DNA of 64,000 nt from Anoplolepis gracilipes. Lineage: Eukaryota > Arthropoda > Insecta > Hymenoptera > Formicidae. Positions 23,330 to 32,113 of the stretch are shown here, piece after piece (positions within the stretch are counted from its first letter, which is position 1; every line of letters starts with the position of its first letter). Made by a program: the position numbers and the translations under genes. The notes beneath the pieces are model-generated. The model was given only the letters and a program-made list of their open reading frames with translations, did no database searches and was not told where the DNA came from. The stretch is from the NCBI RefSeq assembly GCF_047496725.1, contig NC_132986.1, positions 7,100,501-7,164,500 on the forward strand. The letters are read 5' to 3'.

Positions 23330-23637
23330 TGAAAATTTTACTTAAAATTTTTATTCGAATGATTCTTTTTCAGACGGTTTTGTCTACGTGTTTACCGTGG
23401 CTTGTATCGCAGCCGAATCTTTTTCAAACCTCTATGAGTCTTCGCGAAGGAATAAAGCACGTATACGACGAATTGAGAGATGAAGAGCTTAATGACAATA
23501 AAGATCTTGTTTTATCTCATCGTTTATTAAATCACAGTTTTATTCACGAATTACTCTGTGCTTCTAGCAAATTTATCTCAAAAAATATGACAGATCTACT
23601 TCGAAACATTCTAAAAGACAGACATGTAACAACATAA
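14937..23637 (+). CDS. Spef2: Sperm flagellar protein 2 homologue (SPEF2/CPC1-like), 10 exons, 1814 aa
   Basis: This is a homologue of vertebrate SPEF2, related to the central-pair protein CPC1 of algae, an axonemal and transport protein needed for sperm tails and motile cilia. Joined exons are 14937-15203, 15498-16370, 16734-17646, 17997-18289, 18621-19370, 19769-20538, 20934-21644, 22000-22273, 22751-23080 and 23374-23637. The product of 1814 residues is close to human SPEF2 (about 1820). It has a CH domain at 1-105, charged helical segments at about 250-400, an adenylate-kinase-like segment at about 550-760, and the diagnostic block ELWDLCDARRHEAEEER followed by LQDYY near 1038-1105. A C-terminal EF-hand-like/CAP region is at about 1330-1620. 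In insects the expected role is the sperm flagellum, so testis expression is predicted. The P-loop is lost (see the exon 3 entry) and the exon 4/5 junction is uncertain. Confidence 0.93.
15498..16370 (+). CDS. Spef2: Spef2 exon 2: end of CH domain and charged helical region
   Basis: Residues 90-380, 291 codons, phase 0. It opens GKGAAALQLYYKVYLSLEGK, which matches the human GVATKLLYQLYIAL segment and completes the CH domain. The second half is rich in Glu, Arg and Lys with long helical stretches (for example the MRELRWKIREEK end), as in SPEF2. The 34 codons before the first ATG at 15600 are part of the exon. Acceptor is ctttag, donor gtgagt. Confidence 0.9.
16734..17646 (+). CDS. Spef2: Spef2 exon 3: axonemal linker and degenerate adenylate-kinase-like domain
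   Basis: Residues 381-684 plus one base. MEDLADIAVKIANYRHTNNN and WNEWKTSFLKNQPIFE align with human ILDQIVDLSTKVADYRMLTN and WKELFFNAKPIYE. A Glu/Lys-rich spacer follows, then the adenylate-kinase-like start at about residue 556 (PVPRVKIAAVIS). Where vertebrate SPEF2 has a Walker-A-like GKTLSGKTT, this protein has SGIINPTLHEQL, with neither the GxxxxGK pattern nor the lysine. ATP binding here is therefore unlikely. Confidence 0.9.
17997..18289 (+). CDS. Spef2: Spef2 exon 4: second half of adenylate-kinase-like domain
   Basis: Residues 685-782. GKWTYEFLTLGEPISDELNT and GWALINYPNTYEQMAMLEKA match human GKSIPDVLLVDIIVNAI and CILDGFPMTLNQAQLLEEAL; the GFP motif of adenylate kinases is NYP here. 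The 5' border is firm (atttag, phase 1). The 3' border is uncertain: donor gtccga after 18289 joins 18621 in phase 0, while donor gtgcag after 18279 could join 18626. Confidence 0.82.
18621..19370 (+). CDS. Spef2: Spef2 exon 5: central region
   Basis: Residues 783-1032, 250 codons. It includes DDWQWINFFQPPALLEILAT (human EEWVYVNEPVPEE... PYWELIENSY) and RNLRKFIERPDKRQVLLQDF (human SFQEFLKRPDHKQDFVAQW), ending KCELHCR before the donor gtaagt. Both blocks are SPEF2-specific. Confidence 0.9.
19769..20538 (+). CDS. Spef2: Spef2 exon 6: most conserved SPEF2 block
   Basis: Residues 1033-1288 plus two bases. VDDFRMELWDLCDARRHEAE, then FVDTMQLLQDYY, aligns with human VNDLRDRLWDICDARKEEAE and FQDTKRLLQDYY. 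This is the clearest family signature in the gene, in the middle part linked to IFT20 binding in mammals. Donor is gttggt; joining to 20934 restores IIERYKREIE in frame. Confidence 0.9.
20934..21644 (+). CDS. Spef2: Spef2 exon 7: EF-hand-like region
   Basis: Residues 1289-1525 with split codons at both ends. It carries LIEGLFAAAEYIEWREFIVY (human LLTVNSEFVDWRKFLLVTSM) and RAIFRMHDHELKETITREQF (human KFKAVDKEQLGTITFEQYMQ), an EF-hand-like helix-loop-helix without an evident full set of calcium ligands. The open frame extends upstream to 20794, but that part reads as intron. Donor gtaagt. Confidence 0.9.
22000..22273 (+). CDS. Spef2: Spef2 exon 8
   Basis: Residues 1526-1617. TIHYTAMLLAFCKDKNPREG followed by KAFTLAMGTRV matches human QLDYTQMLLYFACHPDTVEG followed by RALSVAVGTHV. 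Acceptor is tttgacag, donor gtaact, ending in phase 0. Confidence 0.88.
22751..23080 (+). CDS. Spef2: Spef2 exon 9: acidic C-terminal region
   Basis: Residues 1618-1727. It starts VVREIIDHIMNRIAKAVIML and contains an acidic stretch (LPPEEIAEHLVIEDLSVFSD). It is less conserved, but the phase-0 junctions gattttag and gtaaat and the uninterrupted frame support it. Confidence 0.82.
23282..23326 (+). repeat. TA microsatellite in Spef2 intron 9
   Basis: About 22 alternating AT units, 47 bases before the acceptor of the last exon. Confidence 0.9.
23374..23637 (+). CDS. Spef2: Spef2 exon 10: C-terminus and stop
   Basis: Residues 1728-1814 and TAA. It encodes TVLSTCLPWLVSQPNLFQTS through RLLNHSFIHELLCASSKFIS, then DLLRNILKD near the end. 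The acceptor is tttttcag, shortly after a TA microsatellite in the intron. AATAAA follows 64 bases after the stop. Confidence 0.85.
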   Translation, partial: TVLSTCLPWLVSQPNLFQTSMSLREGIKHVYDELRDEELNDNKDLVLSHRLLNHSFIHELLCASSKFISKNMTDLLRNILKDRHVTT

Positions 23638-23700
23638 CGAAAGTTTATATTAAAAATATCAAGTATGAATGAAAGATAAACTTATGGTTATATGAATATA

Positions 23701-23706
23701 AATAAA
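23701..23706 (+). terminator. Spef2: Poly(A) signal of Spef2
   Basis: This is the canonical AATAAA closest to the stop codon; a TTTCTTTTTCTG tract follows downstream. Confidence 0.6.
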
Positions 23707-24456
23707 ACTTTCTTTTTCTGATCATTAATTGAATATTATATCGCTCTAATATTTTCGTAAAATTTTGCTTTATAAATATTATCGCAAATTATAAATCATC
23801 TGATGTCCATAATAGACTATTTATTAATATTAATTTAATATAAAGTACAAAATATTCAGTATAATAATTAATTTTACAAAATCAATTATTTTTTACATTT
23901 ATCTTTGCTTTATAAAATAGATCTATAAAAATATTCATTGATTGTATTTGTACTTAATTTGAGTTTAGCTTTTACGTTTGTAATGAATAATATCCGCGTA
24001 TCTGACGATGACATCCCGACGAATTTCCTGAAATAATTCGATTATTGAGTTACAGCTTGGAAAACAAATATGTACTTATATCTCTACAATTAACATTTTG
24101 AAAAATAAACAATGTATGTATATGTAATGTATATCATGTTGATTTTTCCGAATCATTGACACTTGACAAGTAAAATTTTTCACATGCAGGAGATATAACA
24201 ATCAAAAATAGTTTACAAATATTATAACTTTTACAAACTTTGTAAGATTATTGTGTGTGTATTTAGAGTGGCGAAACTCAATAATTTTAATCGGTTTACT
24301 TATTGTTAGTTATAAAATTACAAGTAACTTATAATTTTTTATTTATATCTTTTGACGCGAATGGATGAAGCAATGAATTAAATACATACTAATATCAAAT
24401 ATGTTGATATTAATCAGGGACCCAGACTGGAATCAGAATCGATAATCGTTTCATAA

Positions 24457-24485
24457 CCATGTTTTTAGTCAGACCAAAAACATGG
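24457..24485. repeat. Hairpin, 10-bp arms and 9-base loop
   Basis: CCATGTTTTT is followed nine bases later by its exact complement AAAAACATGG. Confidence 0.7.
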
Positions 24486-25615
24486 ACTGTGATTTTGAAA
24501 TTCTGTTAAATTTTTAACACCAAAGCCATAACTGAACTGTTAAATTATTTTTCCTTTATGGTTAAATAATATAAATTATTTTTCTGTTCTTATTTCGATT
24601 ATTTTTAAAAAAAATTTTTATATTACTAATTTTTTTATATTTTATCTTTTTTATATTTTATTTTATATTATATTATTCTTTTTCAAAAAGGCATGTAAAA
24701 TCGAATCTCGAAATTAATTGTTGTTCCTTTTTCACAATGCCAATTGATTCTGTTCTACGCGCTGTGTTTAGTTCGTATCATGAACAGCTGTCATTGCGAA
24801 TTAAAAAGAAAAATTCTGTTGAATATAAAATTTATAATTTATTGAGATTAAAATTTATATTTTAATCGAATAAATTAAATATAAAAATTAATAATAACCA
24901 TACATACATGTATATATAATAAAATATATTTTTGTGATAAATATTAAAATATTATAATAAATTAAAGTATTTAATAAATCAATGTTTTTAAGAATAATGA
25001 TAGAATAAAGTAATAGAGTATTTGTTCTTTTTTCCTTTCTTTCTTTCTCTGATAAAAGAGAAAAAGACAAACACACGCGTAATATATAAGAAAAAATAAT
25101 TTAAATAATCGAGAGAGAATATTTATTTTAATATTACATGACAAATTTCTATAATAGGATATAGTTATAATAATAGTTATAATCTGTAAGTTTTCTGTAT
25201 TACATTTATACGTAGTAAATTTTTCCTACATATTTTTCACTATTAATATACTTTTAATTATAAATATATGCGTATGTCCATAATAGAAATTTCTATTTTT
25301 CATAAATAACATTACTAACATAGTTAACATTATTAACATAATTTTTGTTACTATGTATGTTCATTATAATGAATGTAATAAGAGAAAATACAATCGTTGT
25401 ACAGTTCGTACATAGCAAGTCATAAAATTGTTTTGGTTAAAGTACTTTACACATTATATTTCGTAATTACGTTTCACGCGTTAAAGCGCGTCAAATGCAT
25501 CAAATAATATTATTTAATTAAGAAATGTTCGTATATTTTAGAATTACTTGCTGTACATATTTTAATGTGTCAAATAGCACGTAGTATAATGTGTATTTGT
25601 TACTGTTTTGTTGCG

Positions 25616-25647
25616 GAGAGAGAGAGAGAGAGAAAGAGAGAGAAAGG
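25616..25647 (+). repeat. GA microsatellite before promoter-like island
   Basis: A GA tract about 110 bases upstream of the first CACGTG of the island at 25.75 kb. Confidence 0.85.
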
Positions 25648-25739
25648 GCATACTCTCCTTGACTTATACATTGCGTAGTAAGAGAGGGGAGAGAGCGCCG
25701 CGTACGTGATCCGTGATAGCGGTAAGCCATTCATTCTGA

Positions 25740-25870
25740 GTCGGGCAGGCGTAGTGTGCGCACGTGTTCTTACTCCGGTGTCGGCGCCGGCGCTGGCGCC
25801 GGCACGTGCGTCTCTCGTTCGCGTTCGGTCATCTCGAGGTCGAGTGCGTCGTAAACGTTCTTCGCGATAA
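25740..25870 (+). promoter_or_regulatory. CpG-rich promoter-like island with paired E-boxes
   Basis: GC content jumps here. Two CACGTG E-boxes (25761-25766 and 25803-25808), with mirrored flanks CGCACGTG and CACGTGCG, surround a GC hairpin: arms TGTCGGCGCC and GGCGCCGGCA at 25779-25788 and 25795-25804, 9 of 10 pairs. This is what a promoter or 5' UTR of an insect gene can look like. Spliced-looking exons on the + strand begin about 1 kb downstream. Strand and activity are inferred. Confidence 0.45.
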
Positions 25871-26270
25871 AACTTAACGTGTTAAAATGCATCTAAATTG
25901 CTAAATACGTAAATATAATAATAATATATTCGGCCTTGGTGACGGCGCGGTATTTGTCTCGTAATCGCGATCGCGGTCGTGTTTCCGTTCATATATCTTG
26001 ATTTCGGTTACGAAATTGTGTCAAGGATTGTATTTGATGCCGACTAAATGAGATTAGAGTTCGGTCGGTTGTTGTTGAAATAAATCGTTGGTGGGTCCCT
26101 TTTCTTATGCACTGTCTACCAGCAATAGATATCGCATTGAGAACGTCAACTGGAGAATTTAGGTCATAATTTACGCTCGGTAAAGAGGTCCGATCCAATT
26201 GATAAATGTTCAGATTGTTGAACATTTATGAAATGAGTGTTCCCTCTTGATCCGTCTACCAGCCTTATGA

Positions 26271-26315
26271 CGTATCATGTGGACTGTCTGTATGATAGAC
26301 AGTCCACATGATATG
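26271..26315. repeat. Hairpin, 19-bp stem and 7-base loop
   Basis: The inner 16 bp are perfect (ATCATGTGGACTGTCT against AGACAGTCCACATGAT), loop GTATGAT. The stem extends three more pairs outward with one G-T wobble. Such exact arms suggest a recent inverted duplication or a selected stem-loop. Confidence 0.8.
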
Positions 26316-26514
26316 CTTATTGCTCATCCGAGATCATGCCTAATGAGTTTGAGTCGGACGAGAATCGAGCGAATCCCATTCGCGATCGATTCCCTCGATC
26401 GATTTCGTCTTCTTCCGCTTCGGACTTAACTCTTGTTCAGAGTTTCGCGACTTGTCGATTTCAAGTATAATTCTCGTGCGTGATAAAATAGGATTTTCGA
26501 TCGTTCCGAAATTC

Positions 26515-26617
26515 GGGAGTGCCGTTCAAAGTATCGCGCGTAAAAGTGCGGGAGTGCCGTCCAAATTATCGCGCGTTTTTTGTATGGTTTAAAATATTGC
26601 GCGATTTTACTTTTGTG
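26515..26617 (+). repeat. 35-bp tandem repeat, about three degenerate copies
   Basis: GGGAGTGCCGTTCAAAGTAT followed by CGCGCG recurs 35 bases later with two changes. A third, degraded copy (GTTTAAAATATTGCGCG) follows. Each unit centres on CGCGCG. Confidence 0.75.
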
Positions 26618-27212
26618 CCGTTTAAACAAATTTAAAAAAGTATATCGCGTCTGTAAACTAATAAATTCTGATGAGCCTGACAATTTGAGAGGAGGAGAAA
26701 GCCTAGGCGAGGCATCGGGAAACGGTGGAGCAACTCTGTGGTAACTTTTTATTTACCTAATAATTATTTATTACTGTACATTAATTTATTATTTATTATT
26801 AGTAATTCTATTTATATATTAAATATTATTATTGATTTATATGTTAAATATTATTATTATATATTATTAATTTATTATTTATAAATATGCGCGATTTAAA
26901 TTAAGCAATTAATTGTTTTAATTCTTATTTACATGATTTAAACAAGAGGAAATTATAAAAAAAAAATATTTTCTATAAAACTATAATCTTATAAAAATGT
27001 CTACTTTTTAGAAGATTATAGCTTTTATTATTAGCGTTATTAAAAAGTTATTAGACAATCGAGTTTTTTTCAAAATTCATAAAATTATTTTGTTAATCTG
27101 CTTATTATTATATATATTGAATATAAAATTTAATATGTACAATAATCATTTTTAAAAATATTAATTATTTTTGGCGCTGCTACAATTTGAATCTTTTATT
27201 TGCATGTTATAG

Positions 27213-27290
27213 ATCAATGTAGCGCCTTCACAATCTGAGAGGAGGAGGAGACCTAGGAGAGGCATCCTGCATCGGCGGAGCAACCCAAGG
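27213..27290 (+). ncRNA. Candidate internal exon (duplicated core)
   Basis: 78 bases between acceptor gcatgttatag and a perfect donor gtaagt. One frame is open and would read an Arg-rich peptide (SERRRRPRRG), but it stops almost at once in the next exon, so a non-coding or 5' UTR role is more likely. The core (27226-27290) is a diverged copy of 26674-26740: the phrase GAGAGGAGGAG and the phrases CCTAGG and GGCATC occur in both. Confidence 0.4.
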
Positions 27291-27592
27291 GTAAGTGTTA
27301 TTATTAATATTTGTATATTAATTATTATTATAAATCACGTACACGAATTAATTCGATTTATTTATTTGAATAGTTTAAACGAGAGACTTAAAAAGAAAAA
27401 CTTTTATGTAAATCTTATAAAAGTCTCTATTTAAAAAATAATTTTTTAGAATAATTATTTATAAAATTATTCAACATTTATATATTTGCTTATTATTGTA
27501 CTCATGGAAAATAAAATTCAGCGAGTACAATAATATGTTCTTGAATATTAATTATTTTAAGCCTACTGTAATTTTATATTTGTATGTTACAG

Positions 27593-27642
27593 ACAACGTA
27601 ATTACATGATCAAGACAACTCCGCTGTTGCGCATCAGTATCG
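27593..27642 (+). ncRNA. Candidate small exon
   Basis: 50 bases between acceptor gtatgttacag and donor gtgagt. The last 60 bases of the intron before it resemble those before the 27213 exon (AATATTAATTATTTT, then a T-rich tract and ATGTTACAG versus ATGTTATAG), so the unit appears tandemly duplicated. It has no coding potential of its own. Confidence 0.35.
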
Positions 27643-27670
27643 GTGAGTAACTAAAAAGCTTTCGTTTTAT

Positions 27671-27737
27671 TAAAGTAACGGATTTGTAGATATTTGTAGA
27701 GATGGACATGTAGATTGTAAATAAATCCGTTGCTTTA
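27671..27737. repeat. Inverted repeat, 15-bp arms and 37-base loop
   Basis: TAAAGTAACGGATTT and AAATCCGTTGCTTTA pair at 14 of 15 positions. It starts 28 bases after the donor of the 27593 exon. Confidence 0.7.
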
Positions 27738-28980
27738 CCCCTTCGGACAGCGGGATAACCGTATGCATGTGGACTCTGGATCAAATTTAAATCATAGAGG
27801 AATTGCTTTTTATATACGTATTACATTCCAAGATAAAATTTTATATTATATTCTTTATTTGTTATTTTTAAACTTTTGTTAAAGTAAATATATTATTGTA
27901 TTTTTATATATAAAAAAATTGAAGAAAAAATAAAAATATATGATATTTATTCCAATGTCATGCAAGACATACATGAAATATTTATTTCATTTATACATAT
28001 ATATGTATAAAAGTTTTATAAAAGAGTTTTAAACATATTTAAAGATACAGAATGACTCACCGTCAGAGGGTTAAAATGCATGCTATGTATTTTACGTATA
28101 AATTATTTCTATTTTATTTTATTTTATTTTGATTTATTTGTATTTGGGACTTTTGACGACTGAACGTACACGTCTAAAAAAAACGATAATAGTATCAAAC
28201 GACTATAAAATTAAAACTAAAATGATGAGCAAAAATTTGGCGTATTCAGATCGGGACGTTAAAAACTGACGTGCAATGAACTGTATATGCAGTAGCATAT
28301 TTATGTATATAATAGGTAGAATTATCTAAATTTTATATAATATATATAAATAAATGTATATAAATAAATTAATAAATATAGCTTAGCTTTAGCACTAAAT
28401 ATAAAATATAAAATTAATTTATTACAATTCTAAAAAATTATGATAAATATTGACATTAACAAATCCAGCATTATATAAAGAAGCTTTACTATTACACAAT
28501 TTATAGAATGTTCCATGCACTCAATAGATCGCACAATTTTAAATATAAATATTTAAATTAAATTGGAAATTTTGTTAATTCTCTACATCTGTCTTTAAAC
28601 ATGAAATTTATTTCTCTGTTATAAATGTCGATTATGTAATAATTGTACATGTTTTTTATTTTATTAAGGCAATTTATCAGTTTTGGTAAAGCAAATATTT
28701 AATTATTTATTTCATGACGTATAATGTGAGAATTAAAAAAATATATAAAATATTTTAAATAAAATTGAATATATTTGAGAAATTGAGTTAGGAAATTAAT
28801 AAAATAGTACACTTTGAGGGAAGATATATTTTCTCTTTTATTTCAAGAGTATTTTTCCATTATTATCATAATGCCGCTGTCCAAATACAGTGAATAGTAT
28901 TGCGTTCGTTTTCCGGAGAATACTTCTCTATCCGAGGAAGATGAAAGAGCATTCGCGAAATCAAGTTTACCATAAACCGA
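27738..28980 (+). other. AT-rich region, probably intronic
   Basis: No exon or family sequence was recognised. It is AT-rich, with an antisense-looking GTGAGT context near 28055 that I could not assign. Confidence 0.4.
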
Positions 28981-29610
28981 GTCTTTCATCTTTCGCCGAC
29001 GTTGCGAGAGATCCGCCGACGCCGCCAGATATCGCCACGTGATCGGCTCACCGGCCACACGACCCTCGACCGCGATACCTTCACCAATCAGCGCGTCAGA
29101 TTTCCACCGGCGCCGCTGCGGACGCTGGCGCCCGCTCGCAGTCGCGACAGTCTCGCGACGAGATGTCCTCCGCGGTGGACTTGTCCGGATGAGTTTTGCG
29201 TCTTTCCCGTTTTTGCAGGACAAGTGACCGTTGTCCGATGAACATTACCCGCATACCGTCAACATGCCTGTCGCAGCAACGTCGATTCGTCATCGTCGTC
29301 GTCGGGTCGCGCCGTTGATTCGATAAGAGGGGAAGAGTGTGAAGTTAGATGAGTGAGCGAACTCTGAGAAGCGGCGCGCCCGAATCATAAACGCGTCCTC
29401 GCGGATCAAAGCCGGGTTGCGAAAGCTGCAAACAGTTACGGCGCCACCCGATTCGATGCGATCACGTGGCTCCCTCCGTTTGTCCCTCCGACTGTGTTTA
29501 CTCCCGTTCGTTCGATCTCGTGTGCGCGCGCGATCGCGAGTGCTGAATTGACGAACAGTGCCAACCAACGAGCGACCTCGGCGCGTTCATCTCGCGTGCT
29601 TGGAATGTGA
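28980..29610 (+). promoter_or_regulatory. CpG-rich promoter-like island with CCAAT and E-boxes
   Basis: About 600 bases of strongly GC- and CpG-rich DNA in an AT-rich setting. It contains a CCAAT box in the form CCAATCAGCG (29084-29093) and E-boxes CACGTG at 29036-29041 and 29463-29468. A further E-box at 29791 and a CRE-like TTACGTCA at 29775-29782 lie downstream. It precedes a possible coding first exon, so a promoter plus 5' UTR on the + strand is the best reading; use on the - strand is possible. Confidence 0.5.
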
Positions 29611-29633
29611 CGCTCGTCTACGTCTTCCTGTCG

Positions 29634-29717
29634 ATGGAGCCTGGATGCTGCGTGTCCACGTCGAGGAGAAACAGTGTGGCTGGCATCGAATCGACAAAAA
29701 TCGGCACGGCAATAAAA
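29634..29717 (+). CDS. Possible first coding exon of an unrecognised gene (partial)
   Basis: From the ATG at 29634 the frame reads 28 codons (begins MEPGCCVSTS, ends TKIGTAIK) up to the donor gtgagt at 29718, in phase 0. It lies at the end of a CpG-rich island, where first exons are expected. I do not recognise the peptide and cannot find its next exon. The -3 base of the ATG is T, a weak start context. It could equally be untranslated. Confidence 0.3.
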
Positions 29718-29971
29718 GTGAGTGTACAGTATTGGATGTCCTGTTGTTTATATGTCTATCTCGGTCGCGGGAGATTACGTCACGCTCACTCACGTGACAG
29801 CCGGCGGCGAGAGATATCGCAATCGGGAGAAAGAGAGAAAGACTTGGAATTCTTTCACGAAATGTCAGGCACTTTTATTACAAGTGATATTACTTATGAT
29901 GTTAGTCTTGAACTACAGTTCGGGAATTTTTAATATTCAGCGAAATATTTAAACAAGTATTATATTTAGAG

Positions 29972-29974
<3 letters not shown>

Positions 29975-30014
<40 letters not shown>
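29975..30014 (+). repeat. TA microsatellite
   Basis: About 20 alternating TA units, followed by a second short run to about 30028. Confidence 0.9.
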
Positions 30015-30018
<4 letters not shown>

Positions 30019-31915
30019 TATATATATAATATAAATATTGCATAGGAGCAAAATGATGATTGATATAAAATATTATAAGAGTAATACACAATTATTATTA
30101 TTACCTAACTCATGATTATCTCATCTTCTACCAGAAATCATCGATCAATCAATCTTGACTTGCATGTACAGTGATAAATATCTTTCTTTCTGTCTCTGAT
30201 TTGTCAAGATTTAAAAATGACGTTTTAAACGCTCGCATACACATATTTGAGTACCGTATTGTTTTCGGAATTAATACTGCAGCAAAGTTAATGCACCGAA
30301 ATTATACGATTCATTCGTTTAACGACACATATGAAACTACACAAATCGCGTATTTTGCATTAATGCACAACATGGACTAATGAAATTGTAGTAACAAGTT
30401 TGCGAATGCTCTGCAATTCGTTGCTTATTAACCCACCGAATGCGACTCTGAAATTCCGGGGTTGTAATTTTGCATGCTCGTCTGTGTATAAATGTGCCTA
30501 GACACAATTACTTTTGACATGTTGAAATCAAACTTTGCACATTCGCATGCGCAAATGTGGAAAATTGTAATAAATGTTGTAGTTTCAATGTCGTGCAGTT
30601 TGTTAATTTCGAGTTTATACAATATAACAGCTTGTTTTCAGGAGCAAATCTTTATATACATTTACATTTTTATACAGTAGAATTGTATTTAAAGAACAGT
30701 TAAAAAAAATTTTGATAAAATGGAATATATTGTTTTAATTTTTTTTAATTTAAAATTTTTTTTAATTATTATCTTTTCTTACAATTGCGGGATAAACTGT
30801 CGAGCAAAAGTTTAAATCTTATCATTTCTATTTAAGACAAAAAAATTATCTCTAACAAAAATATGTATAGAATAAAATTGCAATTGCGTATTTTAAAATT
30901 GTTAAATTATTGCATATTATATATTGAGTCCTCTTTATTAGTGGAAACGGCTGTAACAAGTCGCGCAGATAACTTTTAATAATGAATACAAATCAAACTT
31001 TTAATGCCCGTTGACAACGTCAATAGATTATAACGTTTTATAAAATTTACAAATTCGAAATTGTGCATTGTGCAAAAACAATAGACAAACGCCCTTATGT
31101 GCACAGTGACCTAAATGCGCGGTAGAACGCTTTTAACCTACGGAGACTAAGCGCACGCATCGATAAAAGTCGACAGAGCGGGGACGGAAAGTGCGTCCTG
31201 TGCTTTTTTCTCTGCAAAAAATAGTTCTCGCCTCATCACCGAGAGAATGAATCTTACCCTCCTTATTCATCAAGAATAGCGAGTAGCATTCTCTTGTTTA
31301 TTTGAGAGAGGCTTGAAGTACGTCCGTGATAGCAAAAAACTTCGCTCTTCTAGAGAAATACTTTTAAGAAAGTTTAAGCATTATAAAGCGTAGAAATTTC
31401 CACACTAGAGAGAGAGAAAGAGATACTATATGTATTTTTTTTCTTCTAGTTTAAAAAATGACAGAGTTTATAAAGATATATTTTTTTGTTAATTTATAAT
31501 ATATAAAATTCTTTTATATACATATTTTTTTGTACTTCTAAAATTTGTAAATTAAATTCTATACATTTTGCGACATTCATAAAATTTTATTTTCAATTAA
31601 TATTTAATATTTTCTTTTTTTCCTTCAATTCGGTTAATTCGGAATTGGTCGACGAGATAGATTAGTGATTATTAGAGATAATTATATGCATTAGGCGTGA
31701 TATATTCCATATATGGATAAAGCGCGAAAATATCCGACACATGTGTATTTATGTATACATACATGTATATATTTTAAATACAATACTGCCTGCTTTTTGC
31801 ATAAAATGAGACGAATTCTCTGTATGCTAATGTGTGCTATAAATCTCTGCGACGATTATAATCTCGGTGTGTTGCCATTATGTATGCGATTCAATACATT
31901 ATGACAAATTTAATT

Positions 31916-31984
31916 CTCTTTCTCTTTCTCTCTTTTCCTCTCTCTCTCTCTCTCTTTCTTTCTCTCCTCCTCTTTCCCTCTCTT
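31916..31984 (+). repeat. CT-rich polypyrimidine tract
   Basis: CT/TTC repeats over about 70 bases, ending about 30 bases before a good splice acceptor at 32016. Confidence 0.85.
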
Positions 31985-32016
31985 GAACCAGCTGATCGAT
32001 GATTTGAATTTTGCAG

Positions 32017-32113
32017 CAAATTGTACTTTATTATGTCACGAGTTATTAGTTACGTTCAACGTGCAGTGATAATTATTGCTGGTATGTGGTTGATCGTACT
32101 TTTCGCACGGGAG
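32017..32113 (+). CDS. Possible coding exon with start codon and signal peptide/anchor (partial)
   Basis: An acceptor (branch-like CTGAT, then tttgaattttgcag) opens the exon. An ATG at 32033 begins 27 codons up to donor gtaaac at 32114, phase 0. The peptide starts MSRVISYVQR, continues with the hydrophobic run AVIIIAGMWLIVLFA and ends RE: a basic start, then about 15 apolar residues, as in a signal peptide or type II anchor. If real, the spliced exons at 26.7-27.6 kb would be its 5' UTR and the rest of the protein would lie in later exons that I could not find. It is too short to be sure. Confidence 0.33.

Larger units (their letters stand above)
23707..25740 (+). other. AT-rich intergenic region
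   Basis: No coding exon was recognised. It contains two small inverted repeats: TAATATCAA..TTGATATTA near 24390-24412 and CCATGTTTTT..AAAAACATGG at 24457-24485. A GA repeat is at 25616-25647. The sequence from 24410 to 24560 is less AT-rich than its surroundings and may be an old transposon relic. Confidence 0.45.
25871..26740 (+). ncRNA. Candidate non-coding first exon ending at a splice donor
   Basis: This stretch is GC-richer than the surroundings and ends at CTCTGTG followed by gtaact (26741). It has no long open frame. It contains a 19-bp hairpin (26271-26315) and a 35-bp repeat (26515-26617). Its 3' end (26674-26740) is duplicated in the next exon. It may be a 5' UTR exon of a gene further right or part of a long non-coding RNA; neither is proven. 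Confidence 0.35.
29718..32016 (+). other. Probable intron with TA repeat and CT-rich tract
   Basis: No exon was recognised. A TA run at about 29975-30014 and a CT-rich tract at 31916-31984 are the main features. An E-box at 29791 and a CRE-like site at 29775 sit at its start. Short open frames here have no recognisable similarity. Confidence 0.4.

Noticed and set aside
28843..29223. 126-codon open frame on the - strand in the CpG island
   Set aside because: Arg/Ser-rich composition follows from CpG-rich DNA; no family resemblance, and it mixes island and AT-rich DNA.
29290..29568. 92-codon Arg-rich open frame on the - strand
   Set aside because: Same CpG-composition effect; no motif.
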